Below, piece by piece: positions 34,811 through 45,885 of a stretch of 64,000 nucleotides of DNA. A program made the position numbers and the translations under genes. The notes beneath the pieces are model-generated. The model did no database searches. It had not been told where the DNA came from and saw only the letters and a list, made by a program, of their open reading frames with translations. The stretch is from Pseudopyrenochaeta lycopersici. Its lineage: Eukaryota; Ascomycota; Dothideomycetes; Pleosporales; Pseudopyrenochaetaceae. The stretch covers positions 496,001 through 560,000 of the forward strand of contig NHZP01000015.1 in assembly GCA_003313425.1 (NCBI GenBank). Reading direction: 5' to 3'. Position 1 is the stretch's first letter. Each line of letters starts with the position of its first letter.

Positions 34811-37156
34811 TCAAGTCATCTCCACTGTCATCGGACGCGCGGGTGGATCAGCAATCCTGGTCTCCAGACTCTCCATCGCATCTAGATCCTGCTTATCGCA
34901 AGCCATCTCCTTCCTCCTCTCGAGCCTGACAAGGCTCTCGCAAAGCCGCTCAAGCAGCCACTCGCTCTCACTCATTGTCGAGAGCATCGGACTGTCGTCG
35001 CCGATCCAGTCCCAATTTACCAAGCCCTCTTCATTTTCATCCTCGGTGGTGACGGTGCCCAAGTCGCGGTTCAGGCGCTCAGGAGTCGTGAGTCGAATCA
35101 GGCGTGTGAACTCTACCCATTCTTCGTATGAGTAGCATCGAGGCTCTGCAAGTCGAAGATCGATTGAGACTTTTCTGATGCTGAGCGCAAGACGCCTGGA
35201 AAGTGATGCGCGCGTTGGCATTGTAGTGGAGTCTTGCTCAGCTTCGGCAGCGAGGGCGACCATGGTTGGATTCCTGGTTATCTCTAGGTCGGCTGCTTCC
35301 AGGTCATCATCGTTACGCTGAATAGGGTTGGAAGTGTTCTTTGCGGCATCGTCATCTTGCGGATCCATAGTATCGAAACCTTTCCTTATGCGCTTCCTAG
35401 CTGCTCTGCTCTCAATGCGGCGCTGCAGCCAGTTCATAAGCCAGGGATGTTTGTTGAGAAACGAACGCCAGATACCCTCTTTGGGCAATACGGTAAAGTC
35501 GGCAAGCTCGTCACTCCACTTCTTGAACTTGGCCACAACAGTGTCCCCTAGATCTGAAACCAGAATTGTCATGGTAGGGACGGCTATCAGACTCCATATG
35601 ACGAAGAAGCAACGTCCAGCATTCGTCTTCGGTGCAAGATCTCCATAGCCGATGGTTAACAAGCTGATATAGCAAAAGTACAGCGCTTGAAAGTAAGACA
35701 TCTCCTGTGTGTCTTTTTCGGTCCGCCAAAATATCACTGCTCCAACGCACCAAAGGATAGAAAATGTGGTAACGGACCAAGCAAGTGCCATCCATTTCTT
35801 GAACTTCTTGGAGTCGGATTGAATCCTTCGCATTGCTTCGAAACGGTCTTTCTCTTCTCTTAACAGTAAAAGCTTAGGCTTTCTATTGATCTTAAGCACA
35901 GTCGGCATGTGTCGAAACGTAGGTGTACGTTCTGCCGTTTCGCCCATAGCCGTTCTGTACGGTCTCGGTTGGGTTGGCGCGCTGATCCTTGGGTAGCCCA
36001 AAGTGCGCCTTCTGATAAGACGATGGGCTTCGTGTTCACGATGGCGGAGGTCGAAGCTGTTAGAGACGGTGCGTTCGAGAGCTCGTTCGCGCATGCGCCC
36101 AATATGTTTCTGTACAATGTTTTCTTCGCCGAGCTCGCGCACTGCCTTGTATAGCGATGATACAATGAGAGCAAGAGTGATGATGCCACCAACCGAGAAA
36201 GGGAAGACGATGCCTCGGCCGGCGTCAGTAGTAGGGACGAGGTCGCCGAAGCCAACCGTCAGGATAGTCACGTCGCAGAAGTAGAGCGCATCGGCAAATG
36301 ACCAACCATCCTCACCAGCATCTTCCTCGATTTTAGAGAACACCGCGGCACCACCCCCAAGCCAGATGAAGAAGGCCATAGTCTGCAGGATCAGTGTTCG
36401 CTGGCTGTCACTCAGAGCAAAATTCTCAGGGTAGTGCCCTAGAAAATAGCCTAGCATGTTGACCATGAGGATCATGGAGCAGAGTGTGTAGAAGGCTGCG
36501 GCTACGATGGCGTACCAGAAGCCTTGGGTGTAGCCTTGTTCTGGACGACTGGGCGGCTCATATATGTTCATGCAGACGGTGATGGCAATAAGAAAGCCAG
36601 ACGAGATGTACCAGAAGATGATTGTGGCTGGAAGAGCAATGATGTACCGGATTCTTTGGGTAAAGTTGAGCAAGAGGAAGAAGTTGCCCAGAAAGCCGCA
36701 GATTAGGGAGGCGACGTTGATCCAGTAGCACCATCTTGGATCCGCATACGGTACGCCTTCAAAATCGGATAGATAGACTCCATCAATGTAGTTCGTTTGC
36801 CTCCAACTTGTCACTAGAGCAGCGATGGACGAGACGTTAGCCAGAGGACCAAGAGTGGCAGCAAGAAGCCTACGACTACCGTTAGTATCCATACAGAATA
36901 TTCTCAGCCACTCAGCCTATCAAATAGAAAGACGGCATAGCTAGGGGACTTTTGGTACTTACGGTATCCCAGTACTAGCAAACCACCAATCACTTTCCTG
37001 CCCTTCGTGCCACCGTTTCCACACATCACCCCATCTCTTCCTCTTACTCTCCCCTTGCTTCTTCTCTCCCCTCGGCGGATCCGGCTCCTCAGTCCTCACC
37101 CCACTGCCAGCTCCACCAGATGCTGGTACATTTGTCGACGGCGAATCTACTTCCAT
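34811..37156 (-). CDS. TOK1: TOK-type two-pore outward-rectifier potassium channel, 750 aa
   Basis: Two exons, 37156-36963 and 36869-34811, with a 93-nt intron carrying a perfect ACTAAC branch site. Six to eight hydrophobic segments surround two pore loops with the selectivity filters TVGFGD (about residue 269) and TIGYGD (about residue 470). This is the arrangement of yeast Tok1/Ykc1, which has eight TM segments and two P domains. It is a plasma-membrane K+ channel that passes outward current and sets membrane potential. The segment between pore domains is strongly basic, and the C-terminal 200 residues are acidic and cytosolic, as in Tok1, where this tail gates the channel. The first exon encodes a Pro/Gly/Lys-rich cytosolic leader. 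Confidence 0.93.
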
Positions 37157-37768
37157 TACTGGGTACCCACCAAAAGACGGACCATTTCCTTGACTTGGGC
37201 GTCCCTTGGACCTTCAGCTCTCCAGTCTCAGCGACAGAACAAAGAAAGAACGAAGCGAAGGAGCTCTGAAAAGTGAATCAGGTGGACAAAATTAGCCGTG
37301 TTTTGGCGACTTGAAGGCCTTCCGGGTTACCCTCGAGGTTTGTAGATGCTGAGAAAGCAGCACTAGGACAGAAGCGGAATGGTAGGATGGCCGATGAAAG
37401 GATAAAGATGCTAGGGTCGTGTGGAGAGAGTATGGACGATGGAGAATGTTCGCGGCGGGAAGGCAGCCATTATCGATCCCAGCTTGCACGTTATCTCCAG
37501 TGATCAGCGTTCATGTGGCTTGCGGGAGTCTCGACGGGGCTATGAGATTGCGCATGATGCTAGCAGCGATCAGCCGTTGACGAGCGCCAAGCTTTTAGAG
37601 CTAAGTTTGATAGTGCCTTTGGACAAAGTCGGGGAGTTTAGGAGAGCGTGCATTAAGTTTGCAAAATTGGGTTGGAGAGTTTCAGGACTGATGAAAACCA
37701 GGGCTGTCTTGAGCTTTTACATGCGTAAGTATGTACAAAAAGGAAGATCTTATTGATGCTTCCGATGT
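37157..37768. other. intergenic
   Basis: About 0.6 kb upstream of the K+ channel and downstream of ETF-alpha, both minus strand. A 111-codon frame on the opposite strand (37421-37756) has no recognisable domain and is not called. Confidence 0.5.
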
Positions 37769-38923
37769 CTACTGCGACTTGAGCTTCTCAGTTAGCTCTG
37801 GTACCTTGTCAAACAAATCGCCCACTAGGCCAACGTCTGCAACCTGGAAGATTGGTGCCTCGGGGTCCTTGTTGATTGCTGCAATAACCTTGCTGTCCTT
37901 CATACCAGCCAAATGCTGGATGGCACCAGAAATTCCTGCGCAAAGGTACAGCTGCGGTGCAACATTCTTTCCTGTCTGTCCGACTTGCAAGCTGTTGTCT
38001 GCAAAACCGCTGTCAACCGCTGCTCTTGAGGCACCGATAGCAGCACCCAATGCGTCTGCTAGAGGAGGCATCAGCCTGTCGAATTCCTCCTTTGACTTCA
38101 GACCTCGTCCTCCTGAAACAACCTTGTCGGCTGAACCAAGATCGGGGCGGTCAGACTTGGCCAGGTCTTCGGAGAGCCATTCTGATTGTGCTTCGGACTT
38201 GGGGTCAACACCCTCTTCTACGGAGGCGGACCCGCCTTCTGTCTCGGGGGCAGGGAATGCGGTGCCGCGAACCGTGATGACCTTGGTGCTGTCAGACGAT
38301 TGGACGGTAAGGATAGCATTGCCTGCGTAGATGGGACGAATGAATGCTGGCGTGACCTATTAGCATTCCTCAGGGACGTTAGTTATCAACCCCACTTACT
38401 GTCCTCGCCCTCAATGCCTGTGATATCCGAGATCTGCTGCGAGTCTAATAGCGCTGCAACGCGCGGCATGATGTTCTTTCCAAATGCTGAGTGTCCCGCC
38501 ACAACATGTGTATATCCACCCTTCTTGATGTTCTCGACCAGGAGTGGCGCATAGTTCTCGGGAAGGCCCTGCGACAAGACATGAGTTTTTGAGGTTGAAA
38601 GCTGGTGATACCCTACTAACCTTATCATATGCGGCGCTGTCGACGTATATTATCTTCTCAATGCCCTTTGCCTTTGCTGCCTCGTCGGCGACCGATTTGA
38701 CCCCACTTCCAGCGATGAAAGCCGTTATTGAGCCTCCGAGCTTGGTTCCTGCTGTGATGGCTGACAGTGATGACGGGTTGAGCTTTCCATCTTTTTGCTC
38801 GAGGATGGCGAGGGTGGATGCTAATCGTGCAAAGGCCGAGTACTGTGGGACTGCGACGGGCTGCGACTGTCGAAGCTGCGTCCGAGCCGTGCGGAGGACC
38901 GAGTTGCGAGCGGCGGGAAACAT
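37769..38923 (-). CDS. electron transfer flavoprotein subunit alpha, mitochondrial
   Basis: Three exons, 38923-38621, 38568-38400 and 38346-37769, with 52- and 53-nt introns; 349 aa. An Arg-rich presequence of about 30 residues targets the matrix. The N-terminal domain has [20 protein letters not shown] and the conserved [20 protein letters not shown]. The C-terminal FAD domain has [38 protein letters not shown] and [20 protein letters not shown], all diagnostic. It forms a heterodimer with ETF-beta, accepts electrons from acyl-CoA dehydrogenases and passes them to ETF-ubiquinone oxidoreductase. The yeast homologue is Aim45. Length is usual for the family. It shares a 454-bp divergent promoter with the Swi3/Rsc8 gene. 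Confidence 0.96.
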
Positions 38924-39377
38924 GGCGAATGGGACCGAGACAAAAGCGCAGAGGGAGGGTATGTTGGAAATTTCGCTATGTGAGATTACGTCCTCGCACA
39001 GCAATGGAGCAAAATGCGCTCGAGAACGCGGAGCACCATGACCTCGGTTTGACCAGGTTGGATATCCGGCGCTAGCCTTGCCTTGGATTGGGAGCGGGCT
39101 GCAGTGGGGATCACGTGCCCGCTGCTCCTTAGCGGACTTTTGCTCAGGGCTGGGCGGTCGAGAGCATCGCGAACTTCAGACGCGACGACGACCCATCGCA
39201 TCCCCCTCGTCCCCACATTCATTTGCTGCAACTCCCATTGCGACATCTCCGCGCACATCACCCGTGATCGCGCATTCCCGCCTGCTATTTGCGCCCCGCG
39301 TGCCCCCTTGGAGCCGCCCCCCATAACGGCTTGCCAGCCCCCGACGCATCGCCAGACTTCTGAGCAGCGTGCAAGCT
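38924..39377. promoter_or_regulatory. divergent promoter, ETF-alpha / Swi3-Rsc8
   Basis: A 454-bp interval between the two start codons. GC-rich with many CG dinucleotides in the half nearer the SWI3-type gene. No TATA box identified. Confidence 0.55.
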
Positions 39378-41802
39378 ATGGCCGACAACTCGACCGCAAG
39401 CGCATCCGCACAGAGCCCAACGCTCACGGGAGAAGGTGCCACAGACAACAATGCGCTCGATCAAGGTACGTCTCATTGTCGCAATTCCCCTCGCGCCGCA
39501 GCCTCCACCGCGTCAAAGCCATGGACCTTCCCGAATTCTGCGATTTTGGCCAGCTGCCCAGTCTGGAGAATCTCCTGACCACTCCCATGTCGCCACTGCC
39601 TGGAGACGAAGACTTGCTGAACAGTTTCATAGACACCAGCATGCTAGAGGACACAGCGACCAAGGAGTCTTCACACGAGCCCTCCACAGCCACACCTGCC
39701 GCCGTAGCAGACAACCCCCTCGATGCGCCCGACGGCCCGCGACCTGATGCCGAAGATGCCGACGGCCAGGAGGACGAGGAAATGGGCGGCGTCGACGACG
39801 CGAAGAAGGAGAAGGATGGCGAGGCGGCCGAGCCTGTAGACCCCGAGGCACAAGCAAAAGCAGACCTTCAATCGGCTGCCCGCTCACATTTTGTCACCCA
39901 GACCTACGCAACCATCATTCCCAGCTATGCGACTTGGTTCGACATGCGGTACATCGACTACCGCGAGCGCAAGGCCCTCCCAGAGTTCTTCAACGGACGC
40001 AATCGCAGCAAGACACCCGCCGTCTACCGCGACTATCGAGATTTCATGATCAACACGTACCGCCTGAACCCCTCCGAGTATCTCACCGTCACAGCCTGCC
40101 GAAGAAATCTTGCTGGAGACGTGTGCGCAATCATGCGCGTCCATGCATTCCTCGAGCAATGGGGCCTAATCAACTACCAGGTGCGTTATTTGACATGGCC
40201 ACACGATAAATGCACTGACAAACAACACAGGTCGATCCCCAGGAGCGTCCGTCAAACATTGGCCCTCCATTCACTGGCCATTTCCGCGTCACTGTAGATA
40301 CCCCCCGAGGACTACAGCCGTTCCAGCCTGGACCCGGATCAAAGGTCACAGATGGAAAGCAAAGCGCTGCCACCGACCGTGCCGCCAGCCAACAACCGAC
40401 TGCCAAGAGCGAGACCAAGTCATTAGCTGGACGCAACATCTACGAGGCAAATGGCAAGGAGGCATCCGCAGAACCAAAAGACAAGCCTGCTAATGGCGAA
40501 GGCGCTACGAATGGTGGCTCGGCGGATGTCAAGGACCTCGAAGCTGCAGCAAAGGAACCCCTCAAAGTGATCAACTGCTTTAGCTGCGGCGTCGAGTGCA
40601 CCCGCGTCCATTTCCACGAAACCAAGCCATCCGAGCAGCCCGGACAAACAAAGACTGTCGGTGGCCTGAAGCGCGACCTTTGCCCTAGGTGTTTCGTCGA
40701 GGGCAACTTCCCTTCCGGCACATCATCCGCCGATTTCACCAAGATCTCCAACCCCGAGTACTCGGCAGTAGCTGAGGCCGAGGAGAAGTGGACCGAAGAG
40801 GAGACACTTCTGCTGCTGGAGGGCTTGGAGGAGTTTGACGATGACTGGAACCGGGTTGCAGACCACGTCCAAACCAAGACGCGCGAGCAGTGTGTGATGA
40901 AGTTCTTACAGCTTGAGATTGAGGACAAGTACATCGAGGCAGATGTACCTGAGACACAATCAGCAGCTCCATCGGCCAAGTTCCTCCGCGATTTGGAGTA
41001 TCTCAGTGAAGGTCGCGTACCCATCCACCACGCAGATAACCCAATCTTGAGCGTAGTTAGCTTCCTGGCTGGCCTTGCTCCCGCAAATGTCACCGAGGCG
41101 GCAGTAGCCTCCGGCCGCAGCGTCGGCGAAATGAAGCGCATTCTGCAGGACAAGATCAACAAGGCCCCCACCGCACCTTCAGAAAAGGGTAAAGAGAAGG
41201 AAGGCGAGAAGTCTACATCTGCCGCACCCGCTTCGGACATCAAGCCTGAGAGTGGAGACGCTATGGACGTCGACATTGCTCAGGACGACTCTACCACTCT
41301 TGTGACCAAGGATTCAACTTCGTCGAATGACAGCAACCCTCTGGTGACTCTCCCGTTCGCTCTCAGCGCAGCGCGTTCCACAGCTCTCGCCTCTCACGAA
41401 GAAAGACACATCACACGCCTCGTCTCCGGCTCTGTGAACCTACAACTCCAGAAACTACAGCTCAAACTCGCCCACTTCAACGACTTTGAGAAGCTTCTCT
41501 CCGCAGAACGACGTGACCTGCAACGGCGCCGCCAGCAGCTGTTCATGGACCGATTGAATTTCCAGCGTAGGGTCCGTCAACTTGAGGATGCTACGAAGAA
41601 GATCAGCAGCAATCTTGGCGGCCAGGGCTTGCCTGGCAGTCTGAGCAACGAGGATGCAGTGCAGGCGCTTACAGAGGCCATGCGCATGTTTGGCGTGGGC
41701 AAGGGCGAGGAGAACATTAGCGGCGTACAGCGGGACGGTGTTGATGCTACTGCTCAGCCCGTCGCCGAAGGTGCCGAGGGCTACGGCAAGTTGGAAATTT
41801 AG
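39378..41802 (+). CDS. SWI/SNF-RSC core subunit (Swi3/Rsc8/Ssr homologue)
   Basis: Three exons, 39378-39465, 39519-40180 and 40231-41802; 773 aa. A SWIRM domain lies at about residues 159-270 ([42 protein letters not shown] then [20 protein letters not shown] across intron 2). A Cys pair motif at about 365-410 (CFSCGVEC and CPRC) is the ZZ-like element of this family. A SANT domain lies at about 436-485 ([34 protein letters not shown]). A C-terminal coiled coil at about 650-720 mediates dimerisation. Such proteins are dimeric scaffold subunits of the nuclear SWI/SNF and RSC chromatin remodellers. The acidic N-terminus is typical. The 53-nt first intron has a weak branch site, and translation could instead begin at ATG 39521. 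Confidence 0.94.
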
Positions 41803-42622
41803 AAACCTCCAAGGAAACGTCCTCCTACCCTTGGAGATCCAGACCACGAGTGGAAACCCCCTACGCTTGCAGACGCACAGGCAGGATTAGTTCCTCTTGC
41901 GAAGGAGTCGCGGGACAATACATGTAAAATGTCCTAAACGCTGAATGGATTGGGCTGGTGTTACTGGCGTGTCATGGGTTCTATGAAGAAAATCTTGCTT
42001 GTACTCACAATTCGTCCCGGTACGGCTTAGTACGGCAATATTTCGCGGCCTTTTTTTTTTTTTCAATTGTCCTCCTTTTATTTTGGAAACTCTAGATCAG
42101 TTCAGGCTCGACGGTGGTTTTGGCGGACCCTATGGTTCAGCTTGAAAGCTGACTTTTCGACCTCTCTCTGCTGTATAGTAGTTTCCTACAATTACCCCCC
42201 AATGAGAACAATTTGCATGTTTAATCATCAGACGGTGGTCCAAAGTGTTACCAAAAAGAATCACGCTGTTCTGAATACAACTTCATGCTCTTGGTTGTCC
42301 GTACACGCGTTGAAATAGAATTGATGTTGTACATACTTGCAAAAGTACATTAGTAGAGACTAAACCGGCGTATATGCACCCAAATGCTTTCTCTTTAAGC
42401 ATGCTTTTGATCTTCGCAATACTGTACAATGCAAGCTTTCACTCTGTCTGATTCTCTTCTCTTACACATGACCCCTATCCTATCGTGGCAATTCTCTCAA
42501 TGCTATATATTCTCCTATAGCTTCTGAGACCAATCGGCTTTCGTTCCTCGTGTCATACGCGACCGTGAATGCTGCACATTCCCTCTCACTAGCTCACTCC
42601 CATCGTTTCGATTCTCTCTGCT
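41803..42622. other. convergent 3' regions
   Basis: About 0.8 kb between the stops of the Swi3-type gene and MIA40, including a T12 run near 42051-42062. No gene supported. Confidence 0.55.
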
Positions 42623-43701
42623 CTATTCATCCGTCTTCTCCGTACTGCTCTTTGAATCTGGCTTGTAGCTCTCTGGAACAAGATCGGTGTGAGGGAGACT
42701 GGGCTTCGAGTTTAGTTCTCCGGAGAGCTGGACTTTGCCCGTGCCATCAGAATCGGGACTCGATGTTGATGATGGTGCTGGCTGTGCGTCAGACGAAGTG
42801 GCTGAGGTTGCCGATGACACGGGTGGTGTTGAAGCAGGCGTAGAAGAGGAAGATTCTGAGGTAGGAACAGCGTCGGCGGTAACATCATCCTCATCATCGG
42901 CATCGGAATCAAGCTCTGAGCCGTAGATCTCAGGGTACTGGCGGAAGCAGTTTTGCATGTCCCTAGTTCTTATGTTAGCCATTGCCCAAAATCAAATATC
43001 CACATCTTTCAACATCCTTCGAATCCTCAAGTGGACGGGTATAGACGTACTTGAACTTATCAATACAATCCATGCCCTTTGGCTCCTCTTCCGAGAACAC
43101 AAAGCAGCTAAACGCGGCCTTGAAATCCTCACCACATGGTCCATCCGCCATACCACCCAGGCACGGGCAATCCCAGTTGATCTCGCCGGTCTCCGGATTA
43201 AATGCACCTTGCTGGTCCGCCTCTTGCTCCAAGCCTTCTATCCCACCTTCGGCACCACTTGCCGCAGCTTTCTGTTGCGCCTTGTCGGCCTCTTCCTGCT
43301 GTCTTTGCTTCTGGGCATCGAGTTGCGCCTGCACTGCTTTCCGTCGCTGGCGCTCTTCGGCAAGGGTTTCAATAGTGGGAAGATGCTCGGATTCGACTTC
43401 AGTCTCGGGAAGAGGCTGCACAGGCTCTACAAGTTTTCGTCAACAACCGGATTTCCCCGCGACTTTCATCGCTTCATGGTTCGGACTTACGTCTCGGTTC
43501 GCCGGCAAACACATCTGTGGTGTTGTAATAATATATTACAGCACCGGCAAGGCCTAACCGCGCAACTAGGCTCTTCCAGCTTCTTGACTTTTGCGACGGG
43601 GGAGCTGTGCTGATGTTCCGTCGTGCTGGCGCAGCGACTGCTCGCGGAAGCGCGCGCAAGGCCGCTGGACGCGCAATTAATCGAGGGGCGACCCGAAACA
43701 T
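42623..43701 (-). CDS. MIA40: Mia40/Tim40 mitochondrial intermembrane-space oxidoreductase
   Basis: Three exons, 43701-43491, 43426-43051 and 42962-42623; 308 aa. An Arg/Ala-rich presequence (residues 1-35) is followed by one membrane anchor (about 48-60, LAGAVIYYY), the classical bipartite signal. A charged coiled-coil linker leads to the CHCH core. The redox-active CPC motif is C157-P-C159, and twin CX9C motifs are C168/C178 and C191/C201; the second pair is restored only by splicing intron 2. All six catalytic and structural Cys are therefore present. Mia40 imports and oxidises small Cys-motif proteins together with Erv1. The acidic Ser/Thr/Asp C-terminal tail of about 95 residues has no assigned role. 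Confidence 0.96.
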
Positions 43702-44227
43702 GATGCTAAATAAAGAATGAAATGAAACAGGTAGAAAAGAAGGTCGTGACGTGCGTCAAAGAGGTGATGTCAAAAAGTTGCTAGCGATGCTTCGGTCGGG
43801 ATGTCGGACCTGCATTTCTAAGCGGAAAGAACAGGGATGAGCGCGATCACGTGGCGCCACTACCGCGACTCCTACATTTAGCAAGCAGCTTGGAACGCCC
43901 TGGACACATCTAATACATTAAAACTCGTGTCTCAATCAACAATCACATATAAAGAACTTTAGAACTCTAGACATGATGTTTAAATGGGTATTATTGCAGC
44001 ATGAACCTCATATATACAGATGCAGACCTGCCAAAGTCATTGACTCCAAGACCTGAACCGAGTTGGGATCCTCAAGCTTGCTGTAACACTCCCACCGGAA
44101 ATGATACAAAATGACCCATCTCACTGAGACCAAGGTATTCCAGGGTCTATGAAGAAGCTATCGCTGAGAAGTTCGAGAGGAGTAGAGAAGCGAATCGAGA
44201 GAATACATCCAAAATCCTGTCCGCCCT
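43702..44227. other. intergenic, MIA40 promoter and OM14 3' region
   Basis: A 526-bp interval. It holds the MIA40 promoter and the end of the OM14 transcript. No additional element recognised. Confidence 0.5.
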
Positions 44228-44984
44228 TTATTTGGGTGGATTGCGCTTGAAGAAATACCTACGGTTTTTATTAGTACGGTAAATTGGGGAACAGCTCTGG
44301 TATCAACTTACTGGCTGACATAGTAATCACCGACTGCAAACAACCCAACAACACCAGCCCAGGCTGCCACCACTTTGCCAGTCAACTCTCCGCGTACATA
44401 CTTTCTGTATGCGCCAAACCCAAGAAGACTGCCTACGACAGCGAGGCCGATCGCATTGCTGAGCACAACCGGGTTATCGGCGTTCTTTCGTGCCTTCTCC
44501 TTAGCGCTCGCTGCCTTCGAAGCTGCTCTCTCCTTCAAATCCTTAGACTTTTGCTTGACCTCCTCCTCGCGCTGAAGGCGCTCAGCTTGAGTCTCAGTTT
44601 GGATGGACTGAGACTCAAAGTCGGAAGGAACAGATGAGATGTGCGGGCTATCGACGTCGACGAGTGAATGTACGCTGTCGTCGGTGTGCTCGATCTCTAC
44701 TGGCGCTGGTGCGCGACTATGATACGGTTTTAGTATATAGTTACGTGGTACTCTTAGTATTGCTTTGAAGTGTTGAAGCTTGTTGGGTGTATCGTGTGAT
44801 TCAGCTGGTGGCCACTGTGTCGGCACACAAGCTACTTTATGGGTGCAATATTTTGGAAGGGACCAAAAGAATCAACTTACGCCTACAGTATTGTTAGATT
44901 AAGCTCTCATTTGTTCTTCTGTCAGAAACTCACTTCGTCGGGGCTCTGCTTGGGGCCTTTGGCGGCAATATCAGCGTACGACAT
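44228..44984 (-). CDS. OM14: mitochondrial outer-membrane protein of the OM14 family
   Basis: Proposed exons are 44984-44934, 44882-44881 (2 nt), 44716-44312 and 44258-44228; 162 aa. The N-terminus reads MSYADIAAKGPKQSPDE. The microexon GC plus the following T gives EARAPAPVEIEHTDD, continuing as SLVDVDSPHISSVPSDFESQ, which I recognise from this family. A charged coiled coil follows, then two membrane segments (around NAIGLAVVGSLLGFGAY and VVAAWAGVVGLFAVGDYYV). The last exon adds QYFFKRNPPK and a stop. Yeast OM14 is a multi-span outer-membrane protein and ribosome/NAC receptor. All splice sites are GT-AG. Without the microexon the frame fails; the alternative is an exon beginning at 44814, which would insert about 33 unrelated residues. 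Confidence 0.8.
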
Positions 44985-45549
44985 GGTGGGTATGAAGCTT
45001 GGTGGTCAAAAGGTCGAGCTTGGAGGGTTTTCTAGCCGAAAATATGGAGGGAGACGGATGGTTGATTTACGCGCAAAGTGCAGATCTGTTGATGAGCACT
45101 GGGGAGCTCTGGCAGTTAAATGGCTATCGTGTGAGGCCGGGGGAACGCGAAACAGGCTCCCTCACATGCCAGCTCGCTTAGCGTTGAGTGACTACGTCAT
45201 TGTGAGCGCTTTGGCGCGTGGAAAAACCGAGTGCACATCTGCCAAGGACAGGAACGGAATAGCGAACATCACGCGAAATGGGAATTACCGAGGTTTCATA
45301 GACACATCGAATTCATGCATGATTTCAATGCTTCAAATGAGGTGCAATCTATTCATGGTACCTCTACACAGCTACCACACAGCCAACGCTCAAGCGAGCA
45401 AGGGAAGACAAGCCCTCAAGGGTATAATAACTGATTGTATCCCATCCATATGCGCCTGGCACTCTTAGGACGAACAACATCCAGAGTTGGAATGACAGTC
45501 GTATAGTACAAGAAAGCCAAGCAAGGCTTAGGGCCTTCGAACCATCAAC
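44985..45549. other. intergenic, OM14 promoter region
   Basis: About 565 bp upstream of OM14 and beyond the small ORF at 45550-45885. No gene supported on either strand. Confidence 0.5.
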
Positions 45550-45885
45550 CTACCTACGCCCGGCTGAAGAGGCATAGTTGTTGAAGATTGCAATTTTGAA
45601 ACAATGAGCTCGAATGATGCAGCCATGTTGCTCATAGCTGCACGCTCGAATCAGCTCACTTTCTTCGTGCCCGAACCAACCTATCCATGACCCAATACCA
45701 ACATTGCAGTCCAAAACCGGAGTGCGGGAACATCGACCAAGCCTCTGGTGCAGTGTCCCATCATTGTGATTGGAATGAGGGATGCGGTCGCGCATAGCAA
45801 GGTAGATTCCGCACTCTCGAGAGGCTGAACAACTTAATGTTGTGAGAAACAGAAGCGAATAAATGCCTGTGAGGGTTTTCCTCAT
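45550..45885 (-). CDS. 111-codon ORF directly after the RhoGAP stop; secreted-like, uncertain
   Basis: The ORF starts at 45885, immediately after the RhoGAP stop codon (45888-45886) and in the same frame. The predicted N-terminus (MRKTLTGIYSLLFLTTLSCS) looks like a signal peptide: two basic residues, a hydrophobic core and small residues near a plausible cleavage site. The remaining chain of about 90 residues has six Cys. No family is recognised. It may be a real small protein gene with its own promoter inside the RhoGAP, a stop-codon readthrough extension, or a chance open frame in the 3' UTR. The stop context (TAG followed by ATG) is not a known strong readthrough context. Confidence 0.3.
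   Translation of the reverse strand: MRKTLTGIYSLLFLTTLSCSASRECGIYLAMRDRIPHSNHNDGTLHQRLGRCSRTPVLDCNVGIGSWIGWFGHEESELIRACSYEQHGCIIRAHCFKIAIFNNYASSAGRR

Noticed and set aside
37421..37756. 111-codon plus-strand ORF between the K+ channel and ETF-alpha genes.
   Set aside because: No domain or plausible initiation context, and it overlaps promoter and 3' sequence of the flanking genes.
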